DNA from: Pseudomonadota bacterium | GTDB lineage: Bacteria > Pseudomonadota > Gammaproteobacteria > Pseudomonadales > Cellvibrionaceae | DNA length: 16,016 nucleotides | Assembly (NCBI GenBank): GCA_023416875.1 | Contig: JAEZGT010000236.1 | Span: 1-16,016 of the forward strand | Reading direction: 5' to 3' | Shown here: piece by piece, positions 1-8,800 of the stretch | How positions within the stretch are numbered: position 1 is the first letter of the stretch | Layout of the letters: each line of letters begins with the position of its first letter | Translations under genes and position numbers: made by a program | The notes under the pieces: generated by a model | Told to the model about the DNA's origin: nothing | Database searches by the model: none | Seen by the model: the letters and a program-made list of their open reading frames with translations, nothing else

Positions 1-965
1 GTACCACAGGGACGTTGCAGGATGCTTACGATCTGGAAGCGCTGAAGGCACTCGACATTATTGTGACCTGCCAGGGCGGCGATTATACCAACGAATTCTT
101 TCCAAAGCTGCGTGAAAGCGGCTGGCAGGGCTACTGGATTGACGCGGCCTCTTCGCTGCGTATGAAAGACGATGCCATCATCATCTTGGATCCTGTGAAT
201 GATCGCGTTATTCGCCAGGGCCTGAAAAACGGTATTAAAAATTACATCGGCGGCAACTGCACGGTCAGCTTGATGCTGTTGGCTCTCGGCGGTTTGTTCG
301 AGCAAGGTCTGGTTGAATGGGTTAGTTCAATGACCTATCAGGCCGCCAGTGGTGCGGGTGCACAGAACATGCGCGAACTGATCAGCCAGATGGGGCAGGT
401 GCATTCCGCCGTTGCAGGTAAACTTGCCGACCCCGCCAGCGCCATTCTGGAGATCGATCGCCAAGTAGCGGAAGCTATGCGCTCGGATGATTTCCCCACA
501 GCTAACTTTGGCGCTCCTCTTGCCGGTAGCCTGCTTCCTTATATAGATAAGCAGCTAGACAACGGTCAGAGCCGCGAAGAGTGGAAAGCTCAGGCGGAGA
601 CCAACAAGATTCTTGGCAACTCCACGCCAATTCCTATGGATGGTATCTGCGTGAGAATCGGCGCAATGCGTTGCCACAGCCAGGCGCTCACCATCAAGCT
701 AACTCGTGATCTTCCTTTGGAAGAAATCGAGCAGATCATCGCGGGCGCCAACGAGTGGGTGAAAGTTATCCCCAATACTCGTGAGGCATCATTGCAAGAG
801 CTGACGCCGACCAAAGTGACTGGCACCTTGTCGATTCCGGTTGGGCGGTTGCGCAAGATGAATATGGGGCCGCAGTATCTGTCTGCTTTTACCGTTGGCG
901 ACCAGCTTCTCTGGGGAGCGGCGGAACCGCTGCGACGTATGTTGAGAATTCTGCAGCAACATTGA
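1..965 (+). CDS. asd: Aspartate-semialdehyde dehydrogenase, 5' end missing
   Basis: NADPH-dependent cytosolic enzyme that reduces aspartyl phosphate to aspartate semialdehyde, the branch point to lysine/diaminopimelate, methionine and threonine. The reading frame is open from the first complete codon (3-5), which reads TTGTLQDAYDLEALKALDI, an internal stretch of Asd, so roughly the first 50 residues lie outside the window. The catalytic cysteine is in GGNCTVSLM (TGC at 258-260). The C-terminal signatures QAETNKIL, RVGAMRCHSQ and TVGDQLLWGAAEPLRRMLR match the E. coli-type Asd closely over the whole visible length. The in-frame TTG at 15 is not a real start. The gene ends with TGA at 963-965, directly before a strong terminator, so it is the last gene of its transcript. 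Supplying aspartate semialdehyde links it by pathway to metH in this window, but the two are not co-transcribed. Confidence 0.97.
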   Translation, partial: TTGTLQDAYDLEALKALDIIVTCQGGDYTNEFFPKLRESGWQGYWIDAASSLRMKDDAIIILDPVNDRVIRQGLKNGIKNYIGGNCTVSLMLLALGGLFEQGLVEWVSSMTYQAASGAGAQNMRELISQMGQVHSAVAGKLADPASAILEIDRQVAEAMRSDDFPTANFGAPLAGSLLPYIDKQLDNGQSREEWKAQAETNKILGNSTPIPMDGICVRIGAMRCHSQALTIKLTRDLPLEEIEQIIAGANEWVKVIPNTREASLQELTPTKVTGTLSIPVGRLRKMNMGPQYLSAFTVGDQLLWGAAEPLRRMLRILQQH

Positions 966-984
966 TCCCATCACCCATCCACAC

Positions 985-1020
985 AACAGCCCCTCAATTT
1001 GCAGGGGCTGTTCTTTTTCT
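985..1020 (+). terminator. Intrinsic terminator after asd
   Basis: A perfect 10-bp stem (AACAGCCCCT at 985-994 with AGGGGCTGTT at 1003-1012) and an 8-nt loop are followed by a T-rich run, CTTTTTCT. It starts about 20 nt past the asd stop, so asd and fimV appear to be separate transcription units. Confidence 0.9.
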
Positions 1021-1166
1021 GCCTGCTATAGTTATTGATGTGGCGCGAGTTTTCGCTGGCTGCTCGCGACAAAAATTGGTAAAAACGCCCGAGCAATCAA
1101 TATTTCAATAACCAATGTTGCTGTATTAAGGCCTTCCGACAGACCTTAAGTTGATAAAAAGCTACT

Positions 1167-1172
1167 TATAAT
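1167..1172 (+). promoter_or_regulatory. Candidate -10 box of the fimV promoter
   Basis: A perfect TATAAT lies 120 nt before the chosen fimV start, in the AT-rich gap after the asd terminator. No good -35 sits 17 nt upstream. TTGATA at 1151-1156 is only 10 nt away and would fit better with AATACT at 1174-1179. A 6-bp inverted repeat (TTAAGG 1126-1131, CCTTAA 1144-1149) lies just upstream and could be an operator. The rest of 1021-1292 shows no small gene that I can support. Confidence 0.35.
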
Positions 1173-1292
1173 GAATACTTACAGCGATAAGTGAAAGACT
1201 ATTCTAGGTTTTGGCCGCAAGCATCCCATCGCCAGTTTCAGTTCTAGGGTGTGTCTTTAACCAGGTCGCCAAACAAGATTAAGGATTCTCCT

Positions 1293-4200
1293 ATGGGGCT
1301 TCGCACAAAAGCGTATTTTATCGGCGTGTTTTTGGCGGTGGTTTCGCCAATGGCCGCAGCGCTTGGTCTTGGTGAGATCAAACTCAATTCAGCGCTGAAT
1401 CAGCCGTTAAATGCCGAAATCCAGCTGCTCCACGTTCGTGATCTGACCGCGAGTGAAATCCGCATCGCCATTGCCTCTCCAGAAGAGTTCACAAGAGCTG
1501 GTGTAGACCGCAACTTTTTCGTGACGGATCTGAAGTTCACTCTTGATTTGAATGCACCATCAGGCCCAGTTGTTCGTGTCACGAGCAATGGTCCGGTGAG
1601 AGAGCCATTTCTAAACTTTATCGTGTCAGCGCGCTGGCCCAGCGGTAAGCTGTTGCGCGAATATACGTTGTTAGTGGATTTGCCTGTTTTCAGCGGGAAT
1701 CAGGCAGCACCAGTTCAAGCTGCGAATCAGCGGCCATCTCAAGCGTCTCCCTCTGAGACTGCGCAGGCGCAAAGTCCCCGAACCGCTCCGCGCACCGCAC
1801 CACCGCCACAAAGAGCAGAGCCAAGTCGCTCTACTAGCTCCAATAGTAGAAGCTCGTTTTCTGGCGATAGCTATGGCCCGGTCGGCGCTAACGAAACCTT
1901 GTGGTCGATTGCTTCACGTGTAAAACCAGATTCTTCTGTGTCCGTACAGCAGACCATGCTGGCCATCCAGCGAATGAATCCGGAAGCTTTTATTAATGGA
2001 AATATCAATCTGTTGCGTCGTGGCCAAGTGTTGCGCATTCCAGACAAAGATGAGATTCAACAGCTTTCTAATCGCGATGCAATTCAGCAAGTAGCGACTC
2101 AAAACAGAAGCTGGAATGACAGAGCGCCGGAGCGAGCTCAGTTAGAAGGTAGTAAAAATTTCACTCAAACTCGCACAGAGCCTTCGTCAGTGGAAGGACG
2201 CGTTAAATTATCCTCACCATCATCCGACACTACAGGCCAAGGCGCTGGCGCCGAAGGGAAGGGCGATGGTGCTCGTGTTACCGAGGCGCTGAGCCAGGCG
2301 CAAGAGGAACTTGATGCAGCTGACAGGGAAAACACTGACCTGAAGTCTCGTATACAAGCCATGGAAGAGCAGATTCAAACAATGGAGCGCTTGGTCGAGG
2401 TCAGCAGCGCTGAAATGCGCGCGCTGGAATTGGCGGCGCAACAGGCCAATCAGGAGCAACCTACCGAAGCGCCGGTTACCGATACTTCAGCTGAAGAAAT
2501 CCTACCAACAGATGGCGTCGATACTTCCATAGATCAAACAGCTAGCGAGCAAGTTGCTCAGTCTCCACCGCAGCCAGAATCGAAGCCAGTGCCGCCAGCA
2601 CAACCGGTACAGGCTCAAAAATCCTGGATGGATCTCGTACTCGACAACATCCTGTATATCGGAATTGGACTCGGCGTTTTGATTCTCGCTTTGGCGGTTT
2701 ATCTCTTCAAACGCAAGCGCCGCGATGAATACGACGAATACGATGATTATGAAAATGAGGGTGATGTGGAACTGGGCGCGTTCGGCGATATCGACGCCCA
2801 TGATGACAAGACAGTTCCGTTGAGCGACTTTGATGATATTGAATCAGAGCAGGAAGAGCGCGCACTCGCGGAAGCAGAGACGGAAGATGTGGTTGGTGAG
2901 TGCGATATTCATATCGCCTACGGCCAGTACGATCAGGCTGAAGAAAAACTTTTGCGTGCGCTGGAAAAAGATCCTGCCAATACCGCTGTGCGACTCAAGC
3001 TTTTAGAAGTTTTTGCAATCCAGGGCGACGCCGACAGTTTTGACCAGCACTACGCCCGCTTGCGAGCCCAAGGCGATGCCAATGCCATCGATAGAGCTGC
3101 GGTCATCCGCGATTCCATCGAAGGAGTTGGACCTTTCGATCCCGGTCTTTACGAACCTGCGGAGCTGGCGAGCACTCATGAAAGTGGCTATGCGCCCTAT
3201 CAGGAAGACTCTTTTGCCACAAACGATTCGCTTGGCGACGATACACTCAATTTTGATTTTGATGATGTAGACGAGTTGGTGGATTCATCTGCATCTACAG
3301 CAACTGACCAAGGTGAATTGGAAGCCGATTCGCTGGATTTCGATCTGACACTGGATGAAGACGATGTAACGCAAATTTCTCCTTCCAGATTTGCTAGTAC
3401 ATCCGACGGCGGCGATGAAGTAGCAACGGAATTGGATTTTGGTGATTTGGACGAGCCAATTACCAGGCGCGACCAGCATAATGCTGAAGTAGGTTTTGGC
3501 GAATCCTCGACATCCTATGGAGACATGGACTTCGAATTGCCCGACGAAGATCTTGCGGTTGCCGAAGATGCAAAATCGGAAGACAGCTTTGCGGCGGATT
3601 TTGACCTGGAATTTGAAAAAGAACGATTCACCGACGAGTTTGCGGACGATTTAGTGGCTGAGCGAGTTGCGCCAAAGGAGGATGACTCGTTTGACTTTGC
3701 TGATCTCGACCTGACAGAGCCTGGGCAGGATTTGGAACTTGTGTCCACCAGTGCGTCCGAAGTAGTGAATTTTGATTTTGACCAGGATGTCGCTGACGCA
3801 CAGTCAGGTACCGCTGACGAGCCTCCAGTTTTGTCCAGTGCCACTGAAAATGCGGCAACAGAGCTGGGTGATTTTGAGTTTGAGGATCTGGAAAAATTGG
3901 ACACGGATGAAGCGCCTCAGTCTGAGCTGGTGTCAAATCGTGGCTCAGACAGCGCGACTGATTTTGATATGGATTTTGATCTGGATAAGGAAGTCAATCT
4001 CGACGAGCTTGACCACGAGCTCGATGCACTGGCATCGGATTTCGGTAGCACAAGTGCGGAAATGGAAGAGCCAGTATTAGATTTCGATGATGACATTTCC
4101 ACAGAGACCGGTTCCGAATTTGGTGAGGGCGACGCTTCACGGGAACAGGATCTGGATGATTTGTTCGCCGAAGACGACAAAGCGGTTGCTGTTGATGATG

Positions 4201-4469
4201 TCGCGGAGACAAATTCCGCTGCGGGACATGAAACTGCGAACTCGGGGTTGGATTTCGAAATACCAGATTTTGATCCCGAAAACGATGATGACAGCAATCT
4301 GGACTTCCTTTCCGACAATGATGAAACCGCTACCAAGCTAGATTTGGCTCGCGCTTATATCGATATGGGTGATGCGGATGGCGCGAAGGATATTCTTGAT
4401 GAGATTTTGGATGAGGGAAATGATCAACAGAAGCAGGAGGCCGAGTCGCTGTTAGCACGAATTGGTTAA
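1293..4469 (+). CDS. fimV: FimV/HubP-family polar hub protein
   Basis: A large inner-membrane protein that in Pseudomonas and Vibrio relatives binds peptidoglycan at the cell pole and recruits type IV pilus, chemotaxis or chromosome partners. From the chosen ATG it has 1058 residues: signal peptide (1-23, cleavage after AAA); FimV N-terminal domain (about 26-133); Pro/Ser/Gln-rich linker; LysM-like domain (about 195-250, with GANETLWSIA and RRGQVLRIP); coiled coil (about 330-387); one TM helix (about 453-472) followed by KRKRR; a TPR-like segment (about 534-585); a very acidic cytoplasmic region with many D-F-D motifs; and the conserved FimV C-terminal TPR-like domain (about 1014-1058, with LDLARAYIDMGD and AESLLARIG). 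An upstream in-frame GTG at 1251 would add 14 residues in front of the signal peptide. ATG 1293 is preferred because AAGGA (1281-1285) lies 7 nt ahead. Its place between asd and truA is the usual one in Pseudomonas-like genomes. Confidence 0.95.
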   Translation: MGLRTKAYFIGVFLAVVSPMAAALGLGEIKLNSALNQPLNAEIQLLHVRDLTASEIRIAIASPEEFTRAGVDRNFFVTDLKFTLDLNAPSGPVVRVTSNGPVREPFLNFIVSARWPSGKLLREYTLLVDLPVFSGNQAAPVQAANQRPSQASPSETAQAQSPRTAPRTAPPPQRAEPSRSTSSNSRSSFSGDSYGPVGANETLWSIASRVKPDSSVSVQQTMLAIQRMNPEAFINGNINLLRRGQVLRIPDKDEIQQLSNRDAIQQVATQNRSWNDRAPERAQLEGSKNFTQTRTEPSSVEGRVKLSSPSSDTTGQGAGAEGKGDGARVTEALSQAQEELDAADRENTDLKSRIQAMEEQIQTMERLVEVSSAEMRALELAAQQANQEQPTEAPVTDTSAEEILPTDGVDTSIDQTASEQVAQSPPQPESKPVPPAQPVQAQKSWMDLVLDNILYIGIGLGVLILALAVYLFKRKRRDEYDEYDDYENEGDVELGAFGDIDAHDDKTVPLSDFDDIESEQEERALAEAETEDVVGECDIHIAYGQYDQAEEKLLRALEKDPANTAVRLKLLEVFAIQGDADSFDQHYARLRAQGDANAIDRAAVIRDSIEGVGPFDPGLYEPAELASTHESGYAPYQEDSFATNDSLGDDTLNFDFDDVDELVDSSASTATDQGELEADSLDFDLTLDEDDVTQISPSRFASTSDGGDEVATELDFGDLDEPITRRDQHNAEVGFGESSTSYGDMDFELPDEDLAVAEDAKSEDSFAADFDLEFEKERFTDEFADDLVAERVAPKEDDSFDFADLDLTEPGQDLELVSTSASEVVNFDFDQDVADAQSGTADEPPVLSSATENAATELGDFEFEDLEKLDTDEAPQSELVSNRGSDSATDFDMDFDLDKEVNLDELDHELDALASDFGSTSAEMEEPVLDFDDDISTETGSEFGEGDASREQDLDDLFAEDDKAVAVDDVAETNSAAGHETANSGLDFEIPDFDPENDDDSNLDFLSDNDETATKLDLARAYIDMGDADGAKDILDEILDEGNDQQKQEAESLLARIG

Positions 4470-4494
4470 TCCGAAACTCCGTCCCACATATTTC

Positions 4495-4530
4495 AAGGCT
4501 TTGCGCGACAAACGCAAAGCCTTTTTCATT
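4495..4530 (+). terminator. Intrinsic terminator after fimV
   Basis: A perfect 11-bp stem (AAGGCTTTGCG 4495-4505 with CGCAAAGCCTT 4513-4523), a 7-nt loop and the run TTTTTCATTT. It separates fimV from truA, so truA needs its own promoter or read-through. Confidence 0.92.
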
Positions 4531-4581
4531 TAGTTATTGCCTATGCAGTTATATACGCTTAATTGTGAAATTAAACCTGGG

Positions 4582-5400
4582 ATGATGCTTCCCGAAGGTG
4601 TCCGGCGTTACGCGTTGGTTGCAGAGTACGACGGAACGGAATATCAGGGTTTTCAGCGGCAGGCCAGTGCGCGGAAAACAGTCCAAGGGGAATTGGAAAG
4701 GGCTTTGTCTGCGGTCGCTGCACACCCAGTCACGCTGGTGTGTGCTGGTAGAACGGACGCCGGCGTGCATGCGGCCCATCAAGTGATTCATTTTGATAGT
4801 AGTGCAGAGCGGGATGAAAGAGCTTGGATTGAAGGAGTTAATACCAAACTGCCGGAATCCATACGGGTGCGGTGGGCGCGAGAGGTCGAAGGAGAATTTC
4901 ACGCGCGTTTTGCCGCGCTTAATAGGACTTATCGCTATTTCACTTATACGGACAGAGTGCGGTCGGCTTTTTTGCCTTTTAATGCTACTTGGTTGCGCGG
5001 GGAGCTAAACGTGGGCGCAATGCAGATGGCTGCGTCGCATTTGCTGGGAGAGCATGACTTCTCTTCGTTCAGGGCCAGCCAGTGTCAGGCACACAGTCCG
5101 GTGCGACGTATCGAAACCATTAGGTTTTCAAAGGCTTCTTCGTTCATTGTGATGGAAGTCAAGGCCAATGCCTTTTTGCATCATATGGTCCGTAATATTA
5201 TGGGATCCTTGTACGAAGTGGGGCGAGGTATAAAACCACCGGAATGGATAGCGGAGTTGTTGACCTTAAAGGATCGCAGCGCCGCCGCACCAACGGCTGC
5301 ACCTCACGGTCTCTACTTGGTTGGCGTGGAATATCCTCAACAATTTGCAGTGCCCTCCAGGTTGCCGCAGAATGGGTTATTGGGACTGCTCGGCGCTTGA
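4582..5400 (+). CDS. truA: tRNA pseudouridine(38-40) synthase TruA
   Basis: Cytosolic enzyme that isomerises uridines 38-40 in the anticodon stem-loop of many tRNAs. With this start it has 272 residues, close to the 270 of E. coli TruA. The catalytic aspartate lies in CAGRTDAGVH (GAC at 4756-4758). Other family signatures are EYDGTEYQGFQRQ at the N terminus, FHARF, RTYRYF, LLGEHDFSSFRASQCQ, and NAFLHHMVRNIMGSLYEVG near the C terminus. The start is uncertain. TTG 4537 and ATG 4543 are also in frame, but they would begin almost inside the fimV terminator and give a tail longer than usual before EYDG. ATG 4582 or 4585 gives the normal spacing, although the ribosome site (CTGGG, directly in front) is poor. 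The trpF-accD-folC genes that follow truA in Pseudomonas are not here. Confidence 0.95.
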   Translation: MMLPEGVRRYALVAEYDGTEYQGFQRQASARKTVQGELERALSAVAAHPVTLVCAGRTDAGVHAAHQVIHFDSSAERDERAWIEGVNTKLPESIRVRWAREVEGEFHARFAALNRTYRYFTYTDRVRSAFLPFNATWLRGELNVGAMQMAASHLLGEHDFSSFRASQCQAHSPVRRIETIRFSKASSFIVMEVKANAFLHHMVRNIMGSLYEVGRGIKPPEWIAELLTLKDRSAAAPTAAPHGLYLVGVEYPQQFAVPSRLPQNGLLGLLGA

Positions 5401-5533
5401 TTAATCTGTAAAAGTGGGGTTGAATGCAGCCTCGTGCCGAATGCGATCAGCGTCTGGCCGAGAAAGGTTGGTAGATACTCGCGGCGCGATAAGACCTGTT
5501 TTAACAAATAAACAATAACGATCAGGAACAAGT

Positions 5534-5653
5534 ATGAATTCACAAGAAACCGAAATGCAGCATCAAGGCGACAGCATGGCGGACGCAATCACGGCGGTAG
5601 TATTGATTGCCGTATTTGTCGGCGCATGCATCTTTTGGGTAAGCGGCCAATAA
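5534..5653 (+). CDS. 39-residue single-pass membrane protein, unknown function
   Basis: A short ORF from ATG 5534 to TAA 5653. AGGA (5524-5527) lies 6 nt before the start, which is an ideal ribosome-binding site. The product begins MNSQETEMQHQGDSMADA, a hydrophilic, mostly acidic N terminus. A single hydrophobic stretch follows (about residues 19-36, ITAVVLIAVFVGACIFWV), and the protein ends SGQ. This layout suggests one transmembrane helix with a very short tail on the far side. It lies 133 nt after truA, and its stop is 29 nt from the end of the oppositely oriented DUF2970 gene. I do not recognise the family. The good ribosome site and clean helix argue for a real gene, but coding status is not proven. 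Confidence 0.6.
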   Translation: MNSQETEMQHQGDSMADAITAVVLIAVFVGACIFWVSGQ

Positions 5654-5682
5654 GCTAACCCTTTGCGAGACGCTGGTACCGC

Positions 5683-5883
5683 TTAGGGCGCCAAGTGTCT
5701 CGCGATAAATATCAAACCAACTATGAATAAGCTGGCCAATACCAGACCCACGATCAGGAATGGTAGAATGCTGCTTTGTTGAAAGTCATGGGCGCGGTTT
5801 TTCTCGCTTTGAACGCCGACGAACGCAGCGATAGTGCTGAACACCACTTTTCCCCAAGACGATTTTTTCTTTTCGTTGTTCAT
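5683..5883 (-). CDS. DUF2970 family small membrane protein
   Basis: A 66-residue protein of unknown function. A basic N terminus (MNNEKKKSSWGKV) leads into a segment with the DUF2970 pattern: a tryptophan, FSTIAAFVGVQSEKNR, then a polar stretch HDFQQSS. One transmembrane helix follows (about residues 39-61, beginning ILPFLIVGLVLASLFIVGLI) and the protein ends ARHLAP. The GVQSEKNR..DF motif is the family hallmark as I recall it. Its start is only 15 nt after the metH stop on the same strand, so it is probably co-transcribed with metH. The ribosome site is weak (AAGAA well upstream). Known members are short, single-pass and widespread in beta- and gammaproteobacteria. No function can be read from the sequence. 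Confidence 0.85.
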   Translation of the reverse strand: MNNEKKKSSWGKVVFSTIAAFVGVQSEKNRAHDFQQSSILPFLIVGLVLASLFIVGLIFIARHLAP

Positions 5884-5898
5884 GAGAATTCTTATTCT

Positions 5899-8800
5899 TC
5901 AGGTTGATTTCGGCTCATAATCTAGATTCGGCTGCAGCCACCTCTCCGCCTCCTCCTTGCTCCATCCCTTTCTTTCGGCGAAGTGTACGACTTGGTCCTC
6001 ACCAATTTTTCCAACGCCAAAGTATTTCGCTTGCGGATGCGCGAAATACCAGCCAGACACAGCGGCGGTTGGGTACATGGCAAAATGCTCGGTTAACTGC
6101 ACTTCCGTGTTATGGGTTGCATCCAGAAGCTGGAACAAGGTTGCCTTTTCCGTATGGTCTGGACAGGCGGGATAACCGGGAGCGGGGCGAATGCCTTGGT
6201 ATTTTTCCTTAATAAGAGCTTCGCCATCAAGAGATTCGCTATCGGCGTATCCCCAGAACTCCTTTCGGACCCGTTCGTGCATCCTTTCCGCGAATGCTTC
6301 GGCCAAACGATCCGCTAATGCTTTAACCATAATGGAATTATAGTCGTCTCCTTTGCGAGCGTAGGACGCAGCCAACTCTTCAGCGCCTATGCCCGCCGTC
6401 ACTACGAAGGCCCCAATATAGTCGGTTAAACCTGTCTCAGAGGGCGCGACAAAATCCGCGAGAGAATATAAATGGCCATCCGCGGTATTTTTGTCTTGCT
6501 GCTGACGAAGGTGATGGAGAGTTAGATTGCCATCATCTCGATAGATCAGAATGTCGTCATGACCTACTGAGTTCGCGGGCCAGAATCCTATTGCGCCGCG
6601 CGCGCATATGGCGCTTTGCTCGATGATCTCATCGAGCAATCGCCGAGCTTCCTGATACAACTGCGAGGCTGCTTCGCCGACAATGTCGTCGGTGAGGATT
6701 TGTGGGTATTTCCCCGCAAGATCCCAGCTCATAAAAAAGGGTGTCCAATCAATGTAATCGACGAGTTCCCTCAGGGAATACTGCTCGAAAACTTTAACAC
6801 CAGTGAATTTGGGTTTGGGCGGAGTGTAACTGGACCAGTCAATTGGCGGGCGGCGTTGCACGGCTTCCGTATAAGGAATCAGTGCACGGCGTTGGCGGTT
6901 AGCTGTGCGCTGTCTGACTTTTTCATAATCGGTGCGCACTTCGCTAATGAATTTTTCCCGGTGATCGTCTGATAGTAACTGGGAGGCGACACCTACGGCG
7001 CGGGACGCATCTGCTACATACACGACTTGGTTGTTGCGATATTGCGGCTCTATTTTGACCGCAGTATGTGCCTTCGATGTGGTGGCGCCCCCGATCATCA
7101 ATGGCAGAGTAAAATTCTGACGCTGCATTTCTTTTGCGACTGTCACCATTTCGTCCAAAGAGGGCGTAATAAGACCCGAAAGTCCGATGATGTTGCAGGA
7201 TTTTTCCCGGGCTGTTTCCAATATTTTTTCGCACGAAACCATCACGCCCAGGTCGATCACTTCAAAGTTATTACATTGCAGGACAACTCCCACAATGTTT
7301 TTGCCAATATCGTGCACATCTCCTTTAACGGTGGCCATCAGAATCCGTCCCTGAGGCTTGGCCGCAGCACTTTTTTCCTTTTCGATAAATGGCTGCAAAT
7401 ACGCAACTGCTTGCTTCATGACCCGCGCGGATTTAACCACTTGCGGAAGAAACATTTTGCCGGCGCTGAAGAGGTCGCCCACTACATTCATGCCGTCCAT
7501 CAATGCGCCCTCAATGACATCCAAAGGTCGGTTTGCCTGCAGGCGTGCTTCCTCTGTGTCTTGAATGATGTGGGACGTGATGCCTTTGACCAAGGCATAT
7601 TCGAGACGCTTGTTGACCGGCAGTTCGCGCCAAGCCTGATCTTCTTTTTTGTTTTCGCTATTGCCACCTTCTTTATACTTTTCTGCAATCTCTACGAGAG
7701 TTTCTGTGGCAGAAGATGTTCGATTCAGTATGACGTCTTCAACACAATTTCTTAGTTTTTCGGGCAGGTCGTCGTAAATTGCCAATTGACCTGCGTTGAC
7801 AATACCCATGTTCATTCCGGCTTTTATTGCGTGATAAAGAAAAACCGAATGAATGGCTTCGCGAACCGGATTGTTGCCCCGGAACGAGAAAGAAACGTTA
7901 CTGACACCACCCGAAACGGACGCGTGGGGCAAATTCTCACGGATCCATTTTGCGGCCTCAATGAAATCCACTGCATAATTGTTGTGTTCATCGATGCCTG
8001 TGGCGACGGCGAATATATTGGGATCAAAAATAATGTCTTCTGGGGGCATGCCCACGATTTCGGTCAGAATCCGATAGCTGCGCTGACAAATCTCCTTCTT
8101 CCTCGCAGCTGTGTCCGCCTGTCCGGTTTCATCAAAGGCCATGACAACAACTGCTGCACCATAGCGGCGACATAAGGTCGCTTGTTCGATAAATTCCTCT
8201 TCACCGCCTTTGAGGCTGATGGAATTGACGATTGGCTTGCCCTGAATGCACTTAAGCCCAGCTTCAATCACCGGCCATTTGGATGAGTCCACCATAATGG
8301 GCACTTTGGCGATATCCGGCTCTCCTGCGAGCAGGTTGAGAAATCGCACCATGGCTTTTTCTGCGTCCAACATCCCTTCGTCCATATTGATGTCGATAAT
8401 CTGCGCACCGTTCTCAACCTGGTCTAGGGCAACCTCAAGAGCAGTGGTGTAATCCTCATCAATAATCAGTTTCTTGAAGCGTGCGGAACCGGTGACGTTA
8501 CAGCGTTCGCCGACATTCACGAAAAGAGAATCGCGGCGGATATTGAATGGCTCCAGCCCTGAAAGCCGGCAAGCAGGCTCATAGGAAGGTAGAGCACGGG
8601 GTTTGTGGCGAGCGACTGCGGCGGCAATTGCTGCGATATGCGCGGGGGTAGTACCGCAGCAGCCGCCGATAATATTGACGAAACCACTCGCGGCGAAATC
8701 ATCAATAATTGCAGCCATTTCATCGGCAGATTGATCGTATTCACCAAATTCATTGGGAAGGCCCGCATTGGGGTGTGCGGATACAAAGCAATTGGCGACT

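Noticed and set aside
1251..1292. GTG 1251 as the fimV start
   Set aside because: It would put 14 polar residues in front of a normal signal peptide. ATG 1293 has a well-placed AAGGA.
3515..4336. Serine-rich minus-strand open frames
   Set aside because: They mirror the GAT/GAC/GAA-rich acidic tail of FimV. Low-complexity shadows.
5665..5703. Inverted repeat GCGAGAC/GTCTCGC as a bidirectional terminator
   Set aside because: Only 7 bp with a 25-nt loop and no T-run on either side. It also lies within the end of the DUF2970 coding region.
7027..7755. 242-codon open frame on the plus strand
   Set aside because: Antisense to metH, with a cysteine- and phenylalanine-rich random-like product.
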